Assembly: GCA_963611685.1 (NCBI GenBank) | Contig: CAVDSU010000005.1 | Coordinates: 1 to 47,065, forward strand | DNA length: 47,065 bases | DNA from: UBA1724 sp963611685 | GTDB taxonomy: Bacteria; Verrucomicrobiota; Lentisphaeria; Oligosphaerales; Oligosphaeraceae | Reading direction: 5' to 3' | In this document: positions 1-6,749 of the stretch, one piece after another | Layout of the letters: each line of letters starts with the position of its first letter | Position numbering within the stretch: the stretch's first letter is position 1 | The notes under the pieces: model-generated | The model's input: the letters and a program-made list of their open reading frames with translations, nothing else | What the model was told of the DNA's origin: nothing | Databases searched by the model: none | Position numbers and translations under genes: made by a program

Positions 1-155
1 GTGGGATCCGCGGCAGGCGGGGGATTGGAGGGGAGTTTCACGAAGCGCGTCTTGGGGGCGTCCTCGCCGAAGGAGGCGGGGGTGGCGGGCTTCACGTCGG
101 AAACGGGGGAGAAGGGGGAGGCGGCGGGCGCCTTGCCGGTGGTTTCTTCGGACAT
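1..155 (-). CDS. N-terminal fragment of an unidentified Pro/Ala-rich protein
   Basis: An ATG at 153-155 on the minus strand opens a frame that runs off the left edge without a stop, so only the first 51 residues are visible (beginning MSEETTGKAPAAS). An AGGAG Shine-Dalgarno core lies 8 bases upstream, one of the few clear ones in this window, and supports this start. The visible part is rich in Pro, Ala and Ser and looks disordered. It has no signal peptide, so the product is probably cytoplasmic or has a disordered N-terminal tail. It follows the kinase gene in the same direction after 144 bases. No family can be assigned. The overlapping plus-strand frame at 1-186 is a shadow. Confidence 0.6.
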   Translation of the reverse strand, partial: MSEETTGKAPAASPFSPVSDVKPATPASFGEDAPKTRFVKLPSNPPPAADP

Positions 156-203
156 CTCAGAGTCTCCTGAAAGATGGTTTTGGTAGGGGAAAGTTTGGCG
201 GGA

Positions 204-231
204 AAAATAGTCCCTCTTCCCTGAATATCAA
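204..231 (-). promoter_or_regulatory. possible sigma70-type promoter of the edge gene
   Basis: On the minus strand TTGATA (226-231) is followed after 16 bases by TATTTT (204-209), about 50 bases upstream of the ATG at 155. The spacing and sequence resemble a housekeeping promoter. In a GC-rich genome these AT-rich boxes stand out, but the call rests on pattern alone. Confidence 0.35.
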
Positions 232-299
232 GCCATTTTGAGAAAGAATGGCGGCGGTGTCAGGAATTGACGCAAGTTTTCAAAAGGGCGGCGTGTGCC

Positions 300-2267
300 C
301 TAGAGGCGCGGCGTCTTTTCGTCTGCCATCTTGTCGGAATCCGCCACCCGTCCACGGACCTGCGCGATATCGGAGAATCGGACGAGGGTGGAGTTGACGC
401 GCGCGATGGTGAATTGTGCGTCGGGGACCGACAGTTTTTTGTCGTAGTGGCAGATGGCCAGGGGGATTCCCTGGTTCCAGACCACGAAGTATCCCGGCTG
501 CATCTGGATGCGCAGCTCCACGATGTTGCTGTTGGCGTCGGGGAAGTCGCGCGGCACCGTGACGGGGACGTATGCGAAGCCGTCGGTGGCGTTGGGATCC
601 TCCTTCACGGCGTCCATCTGGATCACATTCTGGGCGTCGTCGCGGTAGCAGACGAGCCGCATGAGGATCCGCTCTTTGTCGCCGCGGGTATGGATATGCA
701 TGGTGGTTCCGCCGATATCCATCATTTGGATTCCGACGCGGAGGTAGTCGCCGGGGCGGAGGGGCTCCTTGAGGGTCAACGGACCGGAATTCGCGCCTCC
801 CACGAGCGCGGATTCGTCTCCGTGGATCTCCTGCTGCCAGCTGAAGAGCGCGCCGCTCCATTTGGCCAAATGGACATTCTCCTGCATGAGCTGCTGCTCG
901 TAGCGGTCCAGCCAGGCCATGTATCCGTAGATTCCCAGAAAGACCAGCATTCCCACGGCAAGGGTTCCCAGGAAGAGCCGGTTGAGGAATTTCCGGTATC
1001 TCCGGGTGAGGAATCCCAGGGAGAAATTCGCCAGATAGGGCGCTTCCAGCCGCGCCAGGTCGTCCAGCAGATGGGGGTAGTCCTGATAGCGCTCTTCCTG
1101 CTGGAGCATTCCCATCTTTTGAATGACGCGGGAGAGCTCCTGGGGCACGGGGGGCGCGGGGGGCGGCGGCACGGGCCTGGGGAGATCGATCTGGCTCTTG
1201 AGGTCGATGACCTCCTCCAGGCTCTTGCCGGGAAAGGGCGGCGCGCCGGTCAGCAGGTAATACGCGGTGGACGCCAGGGAGTAGATGTCGCTGCGGCAAT
1301 CCACGTTTTCGGGGAAGAGCGCCTGTTCCGGCGCCATGTAGAGGGGGCTTCCCACGATGGGCTTTTCGTCGAAATCCAGCGCGGTGGTGCCCTCCAGGTC
1401 ATCGGGGTCGTCCACTTCGTCCAGGAAGAGCTCTCCCGGCGGCGCGGCAATGCCGAAATCGCAGAGCGTGATGCGGAATTCGGGGGATTCGAAGAGCTCC
1501 TCGTAGGAGTCGGGCGGGCGGTTTTCGGAGAAGCCGAAGAGGAGGTTGTCGGGCTTCACATCCCGGTGGGTGTAGCCCTTTTCATAGGCATAGGAGAGGC
1601 CCTTCGCCGCCGCGTGGAGGACGCTGGTCACGTATTGCTGGGGCATGGGTCCCAGGAGGCGCACCAGCGTGCGGCCATTCAGGTGCCCCGGGATGTATTC
1701 CATGATCACGTAGGCGCCCTTCTGGGAGACGATGATGTCGTGGCAGCCTACCAGGTTCGGGTGGGAGAGCATCGCCATGATCTGCGCCTCTTTGCGCAAT
1801 TTGGCAATGAAGCCCGGGTTGTTCGCCAGCTTCGGAGTCAGGACCTTCACCGCAACTTGACGATTCAACGCATTCTGGCGCGCCAAATACACGGTTCCCA
1901 TGCCGCCGACGCCGATGACGCCCTGAAGGGTACATCCAGGGACCATCCGCGGCGAGACCCCCGGCGGGAGGGGCTTGACAGGACGCCACTGCGCTTCCCG
2001 AATCCGCAAGAGGTGCTCCTTCAGGCGCTGCGCACGGTTCAACTTCAAATGCGATAGCTCACTGCGGCTGACAAGCTGCGTGTTCTCCCCAAGCTCCACC
2101 GCAGTCCGTGTCTGCTCCGGCTCCCCCGCCATGCGGGTTTGCTCCGGCTCCGCGGCGAGGCGGGTGCGCTCCGGCTCCCCCGCCGTGCGGGTCTTCTCGG
2201 GCTCTGCGGCGAGGCGGGTGCGCTCGGGCTCCCTGGGGAGCTTGGGTTGTTCTGCCTGGGGGGTCAC
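300..2267 (-). CDS. transmembrane Ser/Thr protein kinase (PknB/Hanks type) with N-terminal EPExTR repeats
   Basis: A 655-residue Hanks-type kinase. Visible motifs: glycine loop GVGGMGTVYLA (about 119-129), AVKVL with Lys141, catalytic HRDVKPDN (234-241), DFG (270-272) and MAPEQ (311-315). Asp-rich segments lie between DFG and APE. A transmembrane helix at about 430-453 places the kinase in the cytoplasm and a roughly 200-residue C-terminal domain outside; that domain shows no PASTA repeats and is not recognised. Residues 13-57 are five 9-residue repeats, each with a Thr-Arg that could be an autophosphorylation or docking site (inference). The start is GTG, overlapping the upstream gene's TGA as GTGA, so translation is probably coupled. 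Neighbours include a secreted helical protein and a membrane vWA protein, suggesting an envelope signalling cluster. The kinase call is secure; its substrates are unknown. Confidence 0.93.
   Translation of the reverse strand: MTPQAEQPKLPREPERTRLAAEPEKTRTAGEPERTRLAAEPEQTRMAGEPEQTRTAVELGENTQLVSRSELSHLKLNRAQRLKEHLLRIREAQWRPVKPLPPGVSPRMVPGCTLQGVIGVGGMGTVYLARQNALNRQVAVKVLTPKLANNPGFIAKLRKEAQIMAMLSHPNLVGCHDIIVSQKGAYVIMEYIPGHLNGRTLVRLLGPMPQQYVTSVLHAAAKGLSYAYEKGYTHRDVKPDNLLFGFSENRPPDSYEELFESPEFRITLCDFGIAAPPGELFLDEVDDPDDLEGTTALDFDEKPIVGSPLYMAPEQALFPENVDCRSDIYSLASTAYYLLTGAPPFPGKSLEEVIDLKSQIDLPRPVPPPPAPPVPQELSRVIQKMGMLQQEERYQDYPHLLDDLARLEAPYLANFSLGFLTRRYRKFLNRLFLGTLAVGMLVFLGIYGYMAWLDRYEQQLMQENVHLAKWSGALFSWQQEIHGDESALVGGANSGPLTLKEPLRPGDYLRVGIQMMDIGGTTMHIHTRGDKERILMRLVCYRDDAQNVIQMDAVKEDPNATDGFAYVPVTVPRDFPDANSNIVELRIQMQPGYFVVWNQGIPLAICHYDKKLSVPDAQFTIARVNSTLVRFSDIAQVRGRVADSDKMADEKTPRL
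2097..2231 (-). repeat. five in-frame 27-base coding repeats in the kinase N-terminus
   Basis: Five tandem 27-base units encode the 9-residue consensus EPE-(R/K/Q)-TR-x-A-(A/G), followed by a decayed sixth unit (ELGENTQLV). Units differ mainly at residues 4, 7 and 9. A multiple of three keeps the frame, so copy number could vary between strains without breaking the kinase. Confidence 0.9.
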
Positions 2268-3721
2268 GGGGTTCCCTCGGGGAAGAGATATTCTGCGACC
2301 ATGAGCATGGCGTGGAGCTGGTGCTGGACCACGTCAATGCGGATATATCCGGTGTCCTGGGTGGAGGTGATTCCGCCGAATGCCTTCTGGGGGAGGGAGT
2401 TCTTGCGTGCGGAAAGGAAGGGATTGACTTCCATGAAGGGGCCTCCCACCTGCCAGGTCATGAGGCGCGTGAGAATGCGCGCGGCGGTCTCGCCCAACAG
2501 CTTCGATTGCTCGGCATCGCCCGCCAGGCGCGCCAGCTCCGCGGCGGCGGCCAGCCCCTCCACGGCAAAGGCGGTGTTGCCCTGGCGGCTCTCCAGGCGG
2601 TGCGCGTAGATCTGCCACCAGCTCAAGGACATGGCGCCCTTCCAGGCGATGTCGCGGATGGCGGCGTCTTCGGGGAAGAGATGCCAGGCCTGGAGGCACG
2701 CCATGACGCCCCATTGGTAGAAGCCGCGGGTGTCCTCGGCATTGCCATCCAGCGCAAAGGCGTCAATGACGTATTTCCGGATGAGCGCCTCCAGGGAGAA
2801 TCGGCAGCGTGCCTTTAGGTCGTAGGGCTCCTGGAGGGCGGGACGCGCCTGGTAGAAGCGGGCGGCAGTCATGCACGCCAGGAGCGCCTCGCCGTCAAAG
2901 TAGGGAGAGACGGGCGCGATGTCCTCGGGCAACCGCATGCCGCCCAATTCGTATTCCTCGCGCCAGGAGCCGCTGGGCAATTCCTGGAATTGCAGGAATT
3001 TCAGGTTGTTCTCCAGCGCGCGCAGGAAGGGCTCCTGCTGCTTGGCGGTGAGGTAGCGCTCCTGCCCCTCCAGGAAATCCATGAGGGAGAGGCAGAAGAG
3101 CGCCACGGTTCCCGTGCGGACCACGGGCTGTCCCTGGTAGGTGGTGGTGATCACTTCGGTATCGGGGAGCCCCCGCTGCCCCCGCAGGAAGAAATCCAGC
3201 CCCAGGATTGCGCAACGGCGGGTGTCTTCGGTGAAGCGGTGGCGGTTCAGGTTGCAGATGCTCCAGAGGGCGCCGGCCTGGCGCACCTGGTTGTCACTGT
3301 CGTCCTCCTCCCCGGAAACCAGGTCGTAGGCATACCGGAAGTTCCCCTGGGAGGTCTGCTGGTTGACCAAATACATCCCCGCCGCTTCAATGGACTCCTC
3401 CAACGCCTCCCGCGTCAGCGGCGGCAACGGCGCCTGGTGGCTCTTGAGCCAATTCTCCCGGTCGGCGTAGTGATTCAGCTGCAAGCGCCAGGGAGACAAC
3501 GACTCCGCTGCCGCGGGAGCCGCAGAAGCCGCGGGAGCTTCGACCGCCTCTTCCATTGGCGACGCTTCCTCCTGCGCGGGGAGTGCCGGCGACACTGCCA
3601 CTGCCTCTGCCTGCGCGGGGGTGTCGGCGGCGGACTCTTCCGCGTCCTGTGCGCGCACGGTGGCGGCGTTAGGGGCGAAAAGCAGGAGTGCGGTCAGGAG
3701 AAGGAGGAGCGCCTTGGGCAT
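2264..3721 (-). CDS. secreted protein with probable alpha/alpha-toroid fold
   Basis: A 485-residue protein with a clear signal peptide (MPKALLLLLTALLLFAPNAA, cut after about residue 24), then a low-complexity Ala/Glu/Pro linker to about residue 75. The rest is all-helical, with segments such as GNFRYAYD and RQAGALWSICNL. These resemble the repeated helices of the six-hairpin toroids in terpene-cyclase-like and glycosidase-like proteins. No catalytic DxDD, QW repeat or glycosidase acid pair is evident, so enzymatic activity cannot be claimed. It lies 18 bases after thrH and overlaps the kinase start by 3 bases, so it is likely co-transcribed with the kinase and could be its periplasmic partner (inference). 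Confidence 0.65.
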   Translation of the reverse strand: MPKALLLLLTALLLFAPNAATVRAQDAEESAADTPAQAEAVAVSPALPAQEEASPMEEAVEAPAASAAPAAAESLSPWRLQLNHYADRENWLKSHQAPLPPLTREALEESIEAAGMYLVNQQTSQGNFRYAYDLVSGEEDDSDNQVRQAGALWSICNLNRHRFTEDTRRCAILGLDFFLRGQRGLPDTEVITTTYQGQPVVRTGTVALFCLSLMDFLEGQERYLTAKQQEPFLRALENNLKFLQFQELPSGSWREEYELGGMRLPEDIAPVSPYFDGEALLACMTAARFYQARPALQEPYDLKARCRFSLEALIRKYVIDAFALDGNAEDTRGFYQWGVMACLQAWHLFPEDAAIRDIAWKGAMSLSWWQIYAHRLESRQGNTAFAVEGLAAAAELARLAGDAEQSKLLGETAARILTRLMTWQVGGPFMEVNPFLSARKNSLPQKAFGGITSTQDTGYIRIDVVQHQLHAMLMVAEYLFPEGTP

Positions 3722-3739
3722 GGTGGTGGGGGGATTTTT

Positions 3740-4351
3740 TTATGCGTCGAAGTGTTCGATCATCTGGATGATCTGGGAGTATTCGGTCGCCACGGGGAAG
3801 TTGGGGAATTGCTGGCGGACCTTGTCGGAGGGCCGGAAGAGGATTCCCAGGTCGGCCTCGGCGAGCATCGCGGTGTCGTTAAAGGAGTCGCCCATGGCGA
3901 TCAGCTTGAAATTGAGCTGCTTGAAGGCCAGCGCGGCGTGGCGCTTGCCGTTGTTCTGGCGCATCTTGTAGCCTACCACATTGCCGTCGCCGTCCACGTC
4001 CAGGGTATTGCAGAAGAGGGTGGGGTCGTTGAGCTGCCGCATGAGGGGGCTGGCGAACTGGTAGAAGGTATCGGAGAGGATGACATTGGGGAAGCGGGGT
4101 GCCAGCCAATCCATGTATTCCTTGGCGCCGGGGAGGGGCTTCAGGGTGGCGATGACCTCCTGGATGTCCTGGAGCTTCAAGGAGTGCTCTTTCAGGATCT
4201 TCAGACGGTAGCGCATGAGCTCGTCGTAGTCGGCGACGTCGCGGGTGGTCAGGCGCAATTCGGGAATGCCGGTCTTTTCGGCAAAGGCGATCCAGATCTC
4301 GGGGACCAGGACGCCTTCCAGGTCCATGGCCACAATGGTGGGAGTCTTCAT
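3740..4351 (-). CDS. thrH: bifunctional phosphoserine phosphatase / homoserine phosphotransferase ThrH
   Basis: The 203-residue protein matches Pseudomonas ThrH closely as recalled, including DLEGVLVPEIWIAFAEKTGI near the N-terminus, the IQEVIATLKPL segment, LSDTFYQF and GDSFNDTAMLAEA. It belongs to the HAD superfamily: Asp10 is the expected phospho-aspartate nucleophile, and Glu12 takes the place of the usual second aspartate, as in ThrH. Known ThrH dephosphorylates phosphoserine and can pass the phosphate to homoserine, linking serine and threonine synthesis. No other amino-acid gene is adjacent; the gene sits between a vWA membrane protein and a secreted protein. The leader lacks a Shine-Dalgarno site and is C/U-rich. 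Confidence 0.93.
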   Translation of the reverse strand: MKTPTIVAMDLEGVLVPEIWIAFAEKTGIPELRLTTRDVADYDELMRYRLKILKEHSLKLQDIQEVIATLKPLPGAKEYMDWLAPRFPNVILSDTFYQFASPLMRQLNDPTLFCNTLDVDGDGNVVGYKMRQNNGKRHAALAFKQLNFKLIAMGDSFNDTAMLAEADLGILFRPSDKVRQQFPNFPVATEYSQIIQMIEHFDA

Positions 4352-4378
4352 GAGAGTGGGGGAAGCGATGGGGAACTT

Positions 4379-6307
4379 TTAGTAGGGGGAAAGGATGGAA
4401 TACTGCGCCTTGAGGGCCTCGACGCGCTGGCGGAGGCTCTGGCGCTCTGCGGCATTTTCGGTGAGGTTCATGCGCGAGAGCAGGAAGAGGATCTTTTGTC
4501 CCGCCCATTTGGTATGGAGGGTCTCGTCGCCCAGGGGGCACTGGTCGATGCGTCGCTGGAAGAGGAGGTCCCGAAGCTGTCCGGAGGCGTCGCGTCCGGT
4601 GAGGGAGAGGGTGATGACGGTGTCGGGTCGCGCGTATCTTCCGAAGATCCGGAGGGTCTGGTTCCGGTAGAGATTCGGCAGCGACTTGGGGAAGAGCTCG
4701 TTGACGTCCGCGCCGCTGGCTGCCGCATAGCGCAGCGAGGTGACGATGAGGCCGGAGTGGTCGGAGTAGAAACGGACCATGTCGTCACGAATTTCGGCGG
4801 TGGTCTCGGAATGACACTGCTCGCCACGATTCAGGTATCCCAGGAAATCCAGCAACTCCCGGTTCGCCTTGCGCTCGGCGCTGAAGGGGAAGATGGAGAC
4901 ATTGCCCGGATTGATGCCGCTGATCTGGCGCAGGAAGGCGCTGGGCTCGTAGATGTTCACCGTGGACTGGCCGTCCGTGAGCAGGAAGAGGTTCAAGGGA
5001 CGCGTGCGGTCGCCATTGGACTTCTTCACGAAGGGCGCTACGCCCCCAAAGACGTCGGTCTTTCCTCCATGGGGCAACTCCTTCAGCTTCCGCGCGGCCT
5101 CCCGGAGGTTCGCCGCATTGGCGGGGACGTATTCCGAGAAGATGGCATTCTGTCGGTCGTTGAAGGAGACCACGTTGAAGCGGTCGGTGGGCGAGAGCGC
5201 CGGGAGGATCTCCAGGATGGACTGGCGGAATTTCTCGAATTTTGGCAGCGAGATGCTGGAGGAGCGGTCCAGGAGGAAGAGGACGTCCTTGGAGATGTCG
5301 GGGAGGGTGTCGCTGCCTTCGCCCGGCTGGATCTCCACCAGGAAGGTCCCCGCACTGCCGGCGGGATCGGGACAATGGAAGAGCCTCACGGAGACGAATT
5401 GGTCCAACGAGAGCGCCTTCTCCACGGGAGAAGCGCCCGCGAGCGTCCGGGCAATGCCGCCACTGCCCGCGCTGTCCTCCAGGGACGGGAGCCCGGCGGT
5501 GAGCTGCTCGGCGTCCACGGGGATGGCGGAGAGGGAGTCCTGGAGGGCGTCAATCTGCTCCTGCGTCAGGGAGAAGTCGGGACGGCTGCTGCGCAAGGCG
5601 ATCTGCGTGGAGAAGGCGGCGGGGGGAGGACCGGCCAGGGGACCGGGCTCCGCCAGGCTTGGCAACGGGATCTCCGGGGGCACGAAATCCCGCTCGACCT
5701 CGGGCAACAGGGGACGCCGCGAGTCCAGAAGACGCTCGGCGGGGATCTTCTCCGCCTCCAAGGCGAAGATCTCCAGGGGCGGCGCGGTGATGGTCAGGGC
5801 CTCCTGGGGAAAATAGAGCGTGGAGGGCGCTGAAGGCGCCGCGGTCTCGGGAAGCGCGGCGGGCGCGGGCACGGGCGCCGTGGGCGCCGCCAGCTGATAG
5901 ACCTCCACCGGGGACTCCTGCTCGGCAAAGCCCTCCAGGATGTCGCGCACTTGCTGCTGGCGACCCAGGAGCTCCAAAAGCTCGGGGGACTGCTCGCCGG
6001 AGAGCTCCTGGAACTCCGGGATGGTCATGTCCTCCAACGAAATCCAATCCGCGGGCGCCTCCTTCGAGTCCTCGGCAGGGGACTTCTCCGGCTCCCGGCG
6101 GTCCTTCTCCTTCTCGGGAAGGCGCAATCGCACATTCTTCCTCTCCAAGACGGGATTCTCCCGCTGGAGGACAGTTCCTAGAGAACTGCCAAGACTCACA
6201 TTCCCCGCACAATAAAAAAGCACCAGGTGCAAGGCCAACGAAAGCGCACAAGCCAATAGGGCGAATGCACGGGCAGTCTCTAGGTGCTTCCGGGGGAGGT
6301 TTTTCAT
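4379..6307 (-). CDS. membrane-anchored von Willebrand factor A domain protein
   Basis: With the start at the internal ATG (6305-6307) the protein has 642 residues. This start puts a basic stretch (MKNLPRKHLE) directly before a single transmembrane helix (about 12-33). Residues 60-330 are Pro/Glu-rich and low in complexity. The vWA domain spans about 340-520 and carries a MIDAS site: DRSSS (347-351), Thr417 in GGKTDVFGG and Asp445 in LLTDGQST, which would bind a divalent metal and a protein ligand. The C-terminus is helical. It lies 27 bases before thrH and 72 after the NifU-like gene. Unlike BatA/BatB it has no C-terminal helices and no MoxR ATPase next to it. The leader is a pure C/T tract with no Shine-Dalgarno site. 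Confidence 0.82.
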   Translation of the reverse strand: MKNLPRKHLETARAFALLACALSLALHLVLFYCAGNVSLGSSLGTVLQRENPVLERKNVRLRLPEKEKDRREPEKSPAEDSKEAPADWISLEDMTIPEFQELSGEQSPELLELLGRQQQVRDILEGFAEQESPVEVYQLAAPTAPVPAPAALPETAAPSAPSTLYFPQEALTITAPPLEIFALEAEKIPAERLLDSRRPLLPEVERDFVPPEIPLPSLAEPGPLAGPPPAAFSTQIALRSSRPDFSLTQEQIDALQDSLSAIPVDAEQLTAGLPSLEDSAGSGGIARTLAGASPVEKALSLDQFVSVRLFHCPDPAGSAGTFLVEIQPGEGSDTLPDISKDVLFLLDRSSSISLPKFEKFRQSILEILPALSPTDRFNVVSFNDRQNAIFSEYVPANAANLREAARKLKELPHGGKTDVFGGVAPFVKKSNGDRTRPLNLFLLTDGQSTVNIYEPSAFLRQISGINPGNVSIFPFSAERKANRELLDFLGYLNRGEQCHSETTAEIRDDMVRFYSDHSGLIVTSLRYAAASGADVNELFPKSLPNLYRNQTLRIFGRYARPDTVITLSLTGRDASGQLRDLLFQRRIDQCPLGDETLHTKWAGQKILFLLSRMNLTENAAERQSLRQRVEALKAQYSILSPY

Positions 6308-6379
6308 GGGGGGAGGGAGGAAGGGGAGGAACGCCCCCGTTGGAGTCGCTCCTCCCCAGCGCGGTTCCACGCAGGAGAA

Positions 6380-6613
6380 CTAGTCGGCGTTCTCCACCAC
6401 GATGTCCTGGGAGACCTGCTCCTTCAAAATCCGCTCAATGCCACCCTTCAGGGTCTGGCGATGGTAGGGACAGCCGGCACAATGCCCCAAAAGACGCACG
6501 TTCACCTGGCTGCCCTGAATGCCCACAAGCTCCACGTCGCCGCCGTCGGCCTGAAGGTTGGGACGCAAGGACTCCAGGACTTCTTTCACTTTGGTTTCCT
6601 GTTCGCTGGTCAT
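6380..6613 (-). CDS. NifU C-terminal-domain Fe-S scaffold protein
   Basis: A 77-residue stand-alone NifU C-terminal (Nfu) domain. The family signature is clear: RPNLQADGGDVELVGI followed by the cluster-binding CAGCPYH (CxxC). Such proteins carry a transient [4Fe-4S] cluster at a dimer interface and pass it to apo-enzymes. The N-terminal IscU-like part of nitrogenase NifU is absent, as is usual for housekeeping Nfu. A good AAGGAGAT Shine-Dalgarno site lies 10 bases before the ATG, unlike most genes here. It follows valS in the same direction; no isc or suf genes are in the window. Confidence 0.93.
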   Translation of the reverse strand: MTSEQETKVKEVLESLRPNLQADGGDVELVGIQGSQVNVRLLGHCAGCPYHRQTLKGGIERILKEQVSQDIVVENAD

Positions 6614-6656
6614 TGTAGTTGTATCTCCTTGGGGTGGAAGGGGTTATGTTGTTATG

Positions 6657-6707
6657 AAAAAAACAGGGGCTCCGCAAGGGGTAGAGGAAGGGGAAAGGGA
6701 AGCCCCT
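6657..6707 (-). terminator. probable Rho-independent terminator after valS
   Basis: Read on the minus strand, AGGGGCT (plus 6701-6707) pairs with AGCCCCT (plus 6665-6671), and a run of seven T follows (plus 6657-6663). The loop is long (29 bases). It is well placed to separate valS from the NifU-like gene. Confidence 0.5.
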
Positions 6708-6714
6708 CCCTCGC

Positions 6715-6736
6715 CCTCCTTGCGGAGGACTTTTTT
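6715..6736 (+). terminator. plus-strand terminator-like hairpin beside the valS stop
   Basis: CCTCC-TTGC-GGAGG followed by AC and six T has the form of an intrinsic terminator for plus-strand transcription. No plus-strand gene lies upstream. It could stop antisense transcription entering valS, or be chance in a C/T-rich stretch. Confidence 0.4.
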
Positions 6737-6749
6737 CGGGCGGCGTTTT

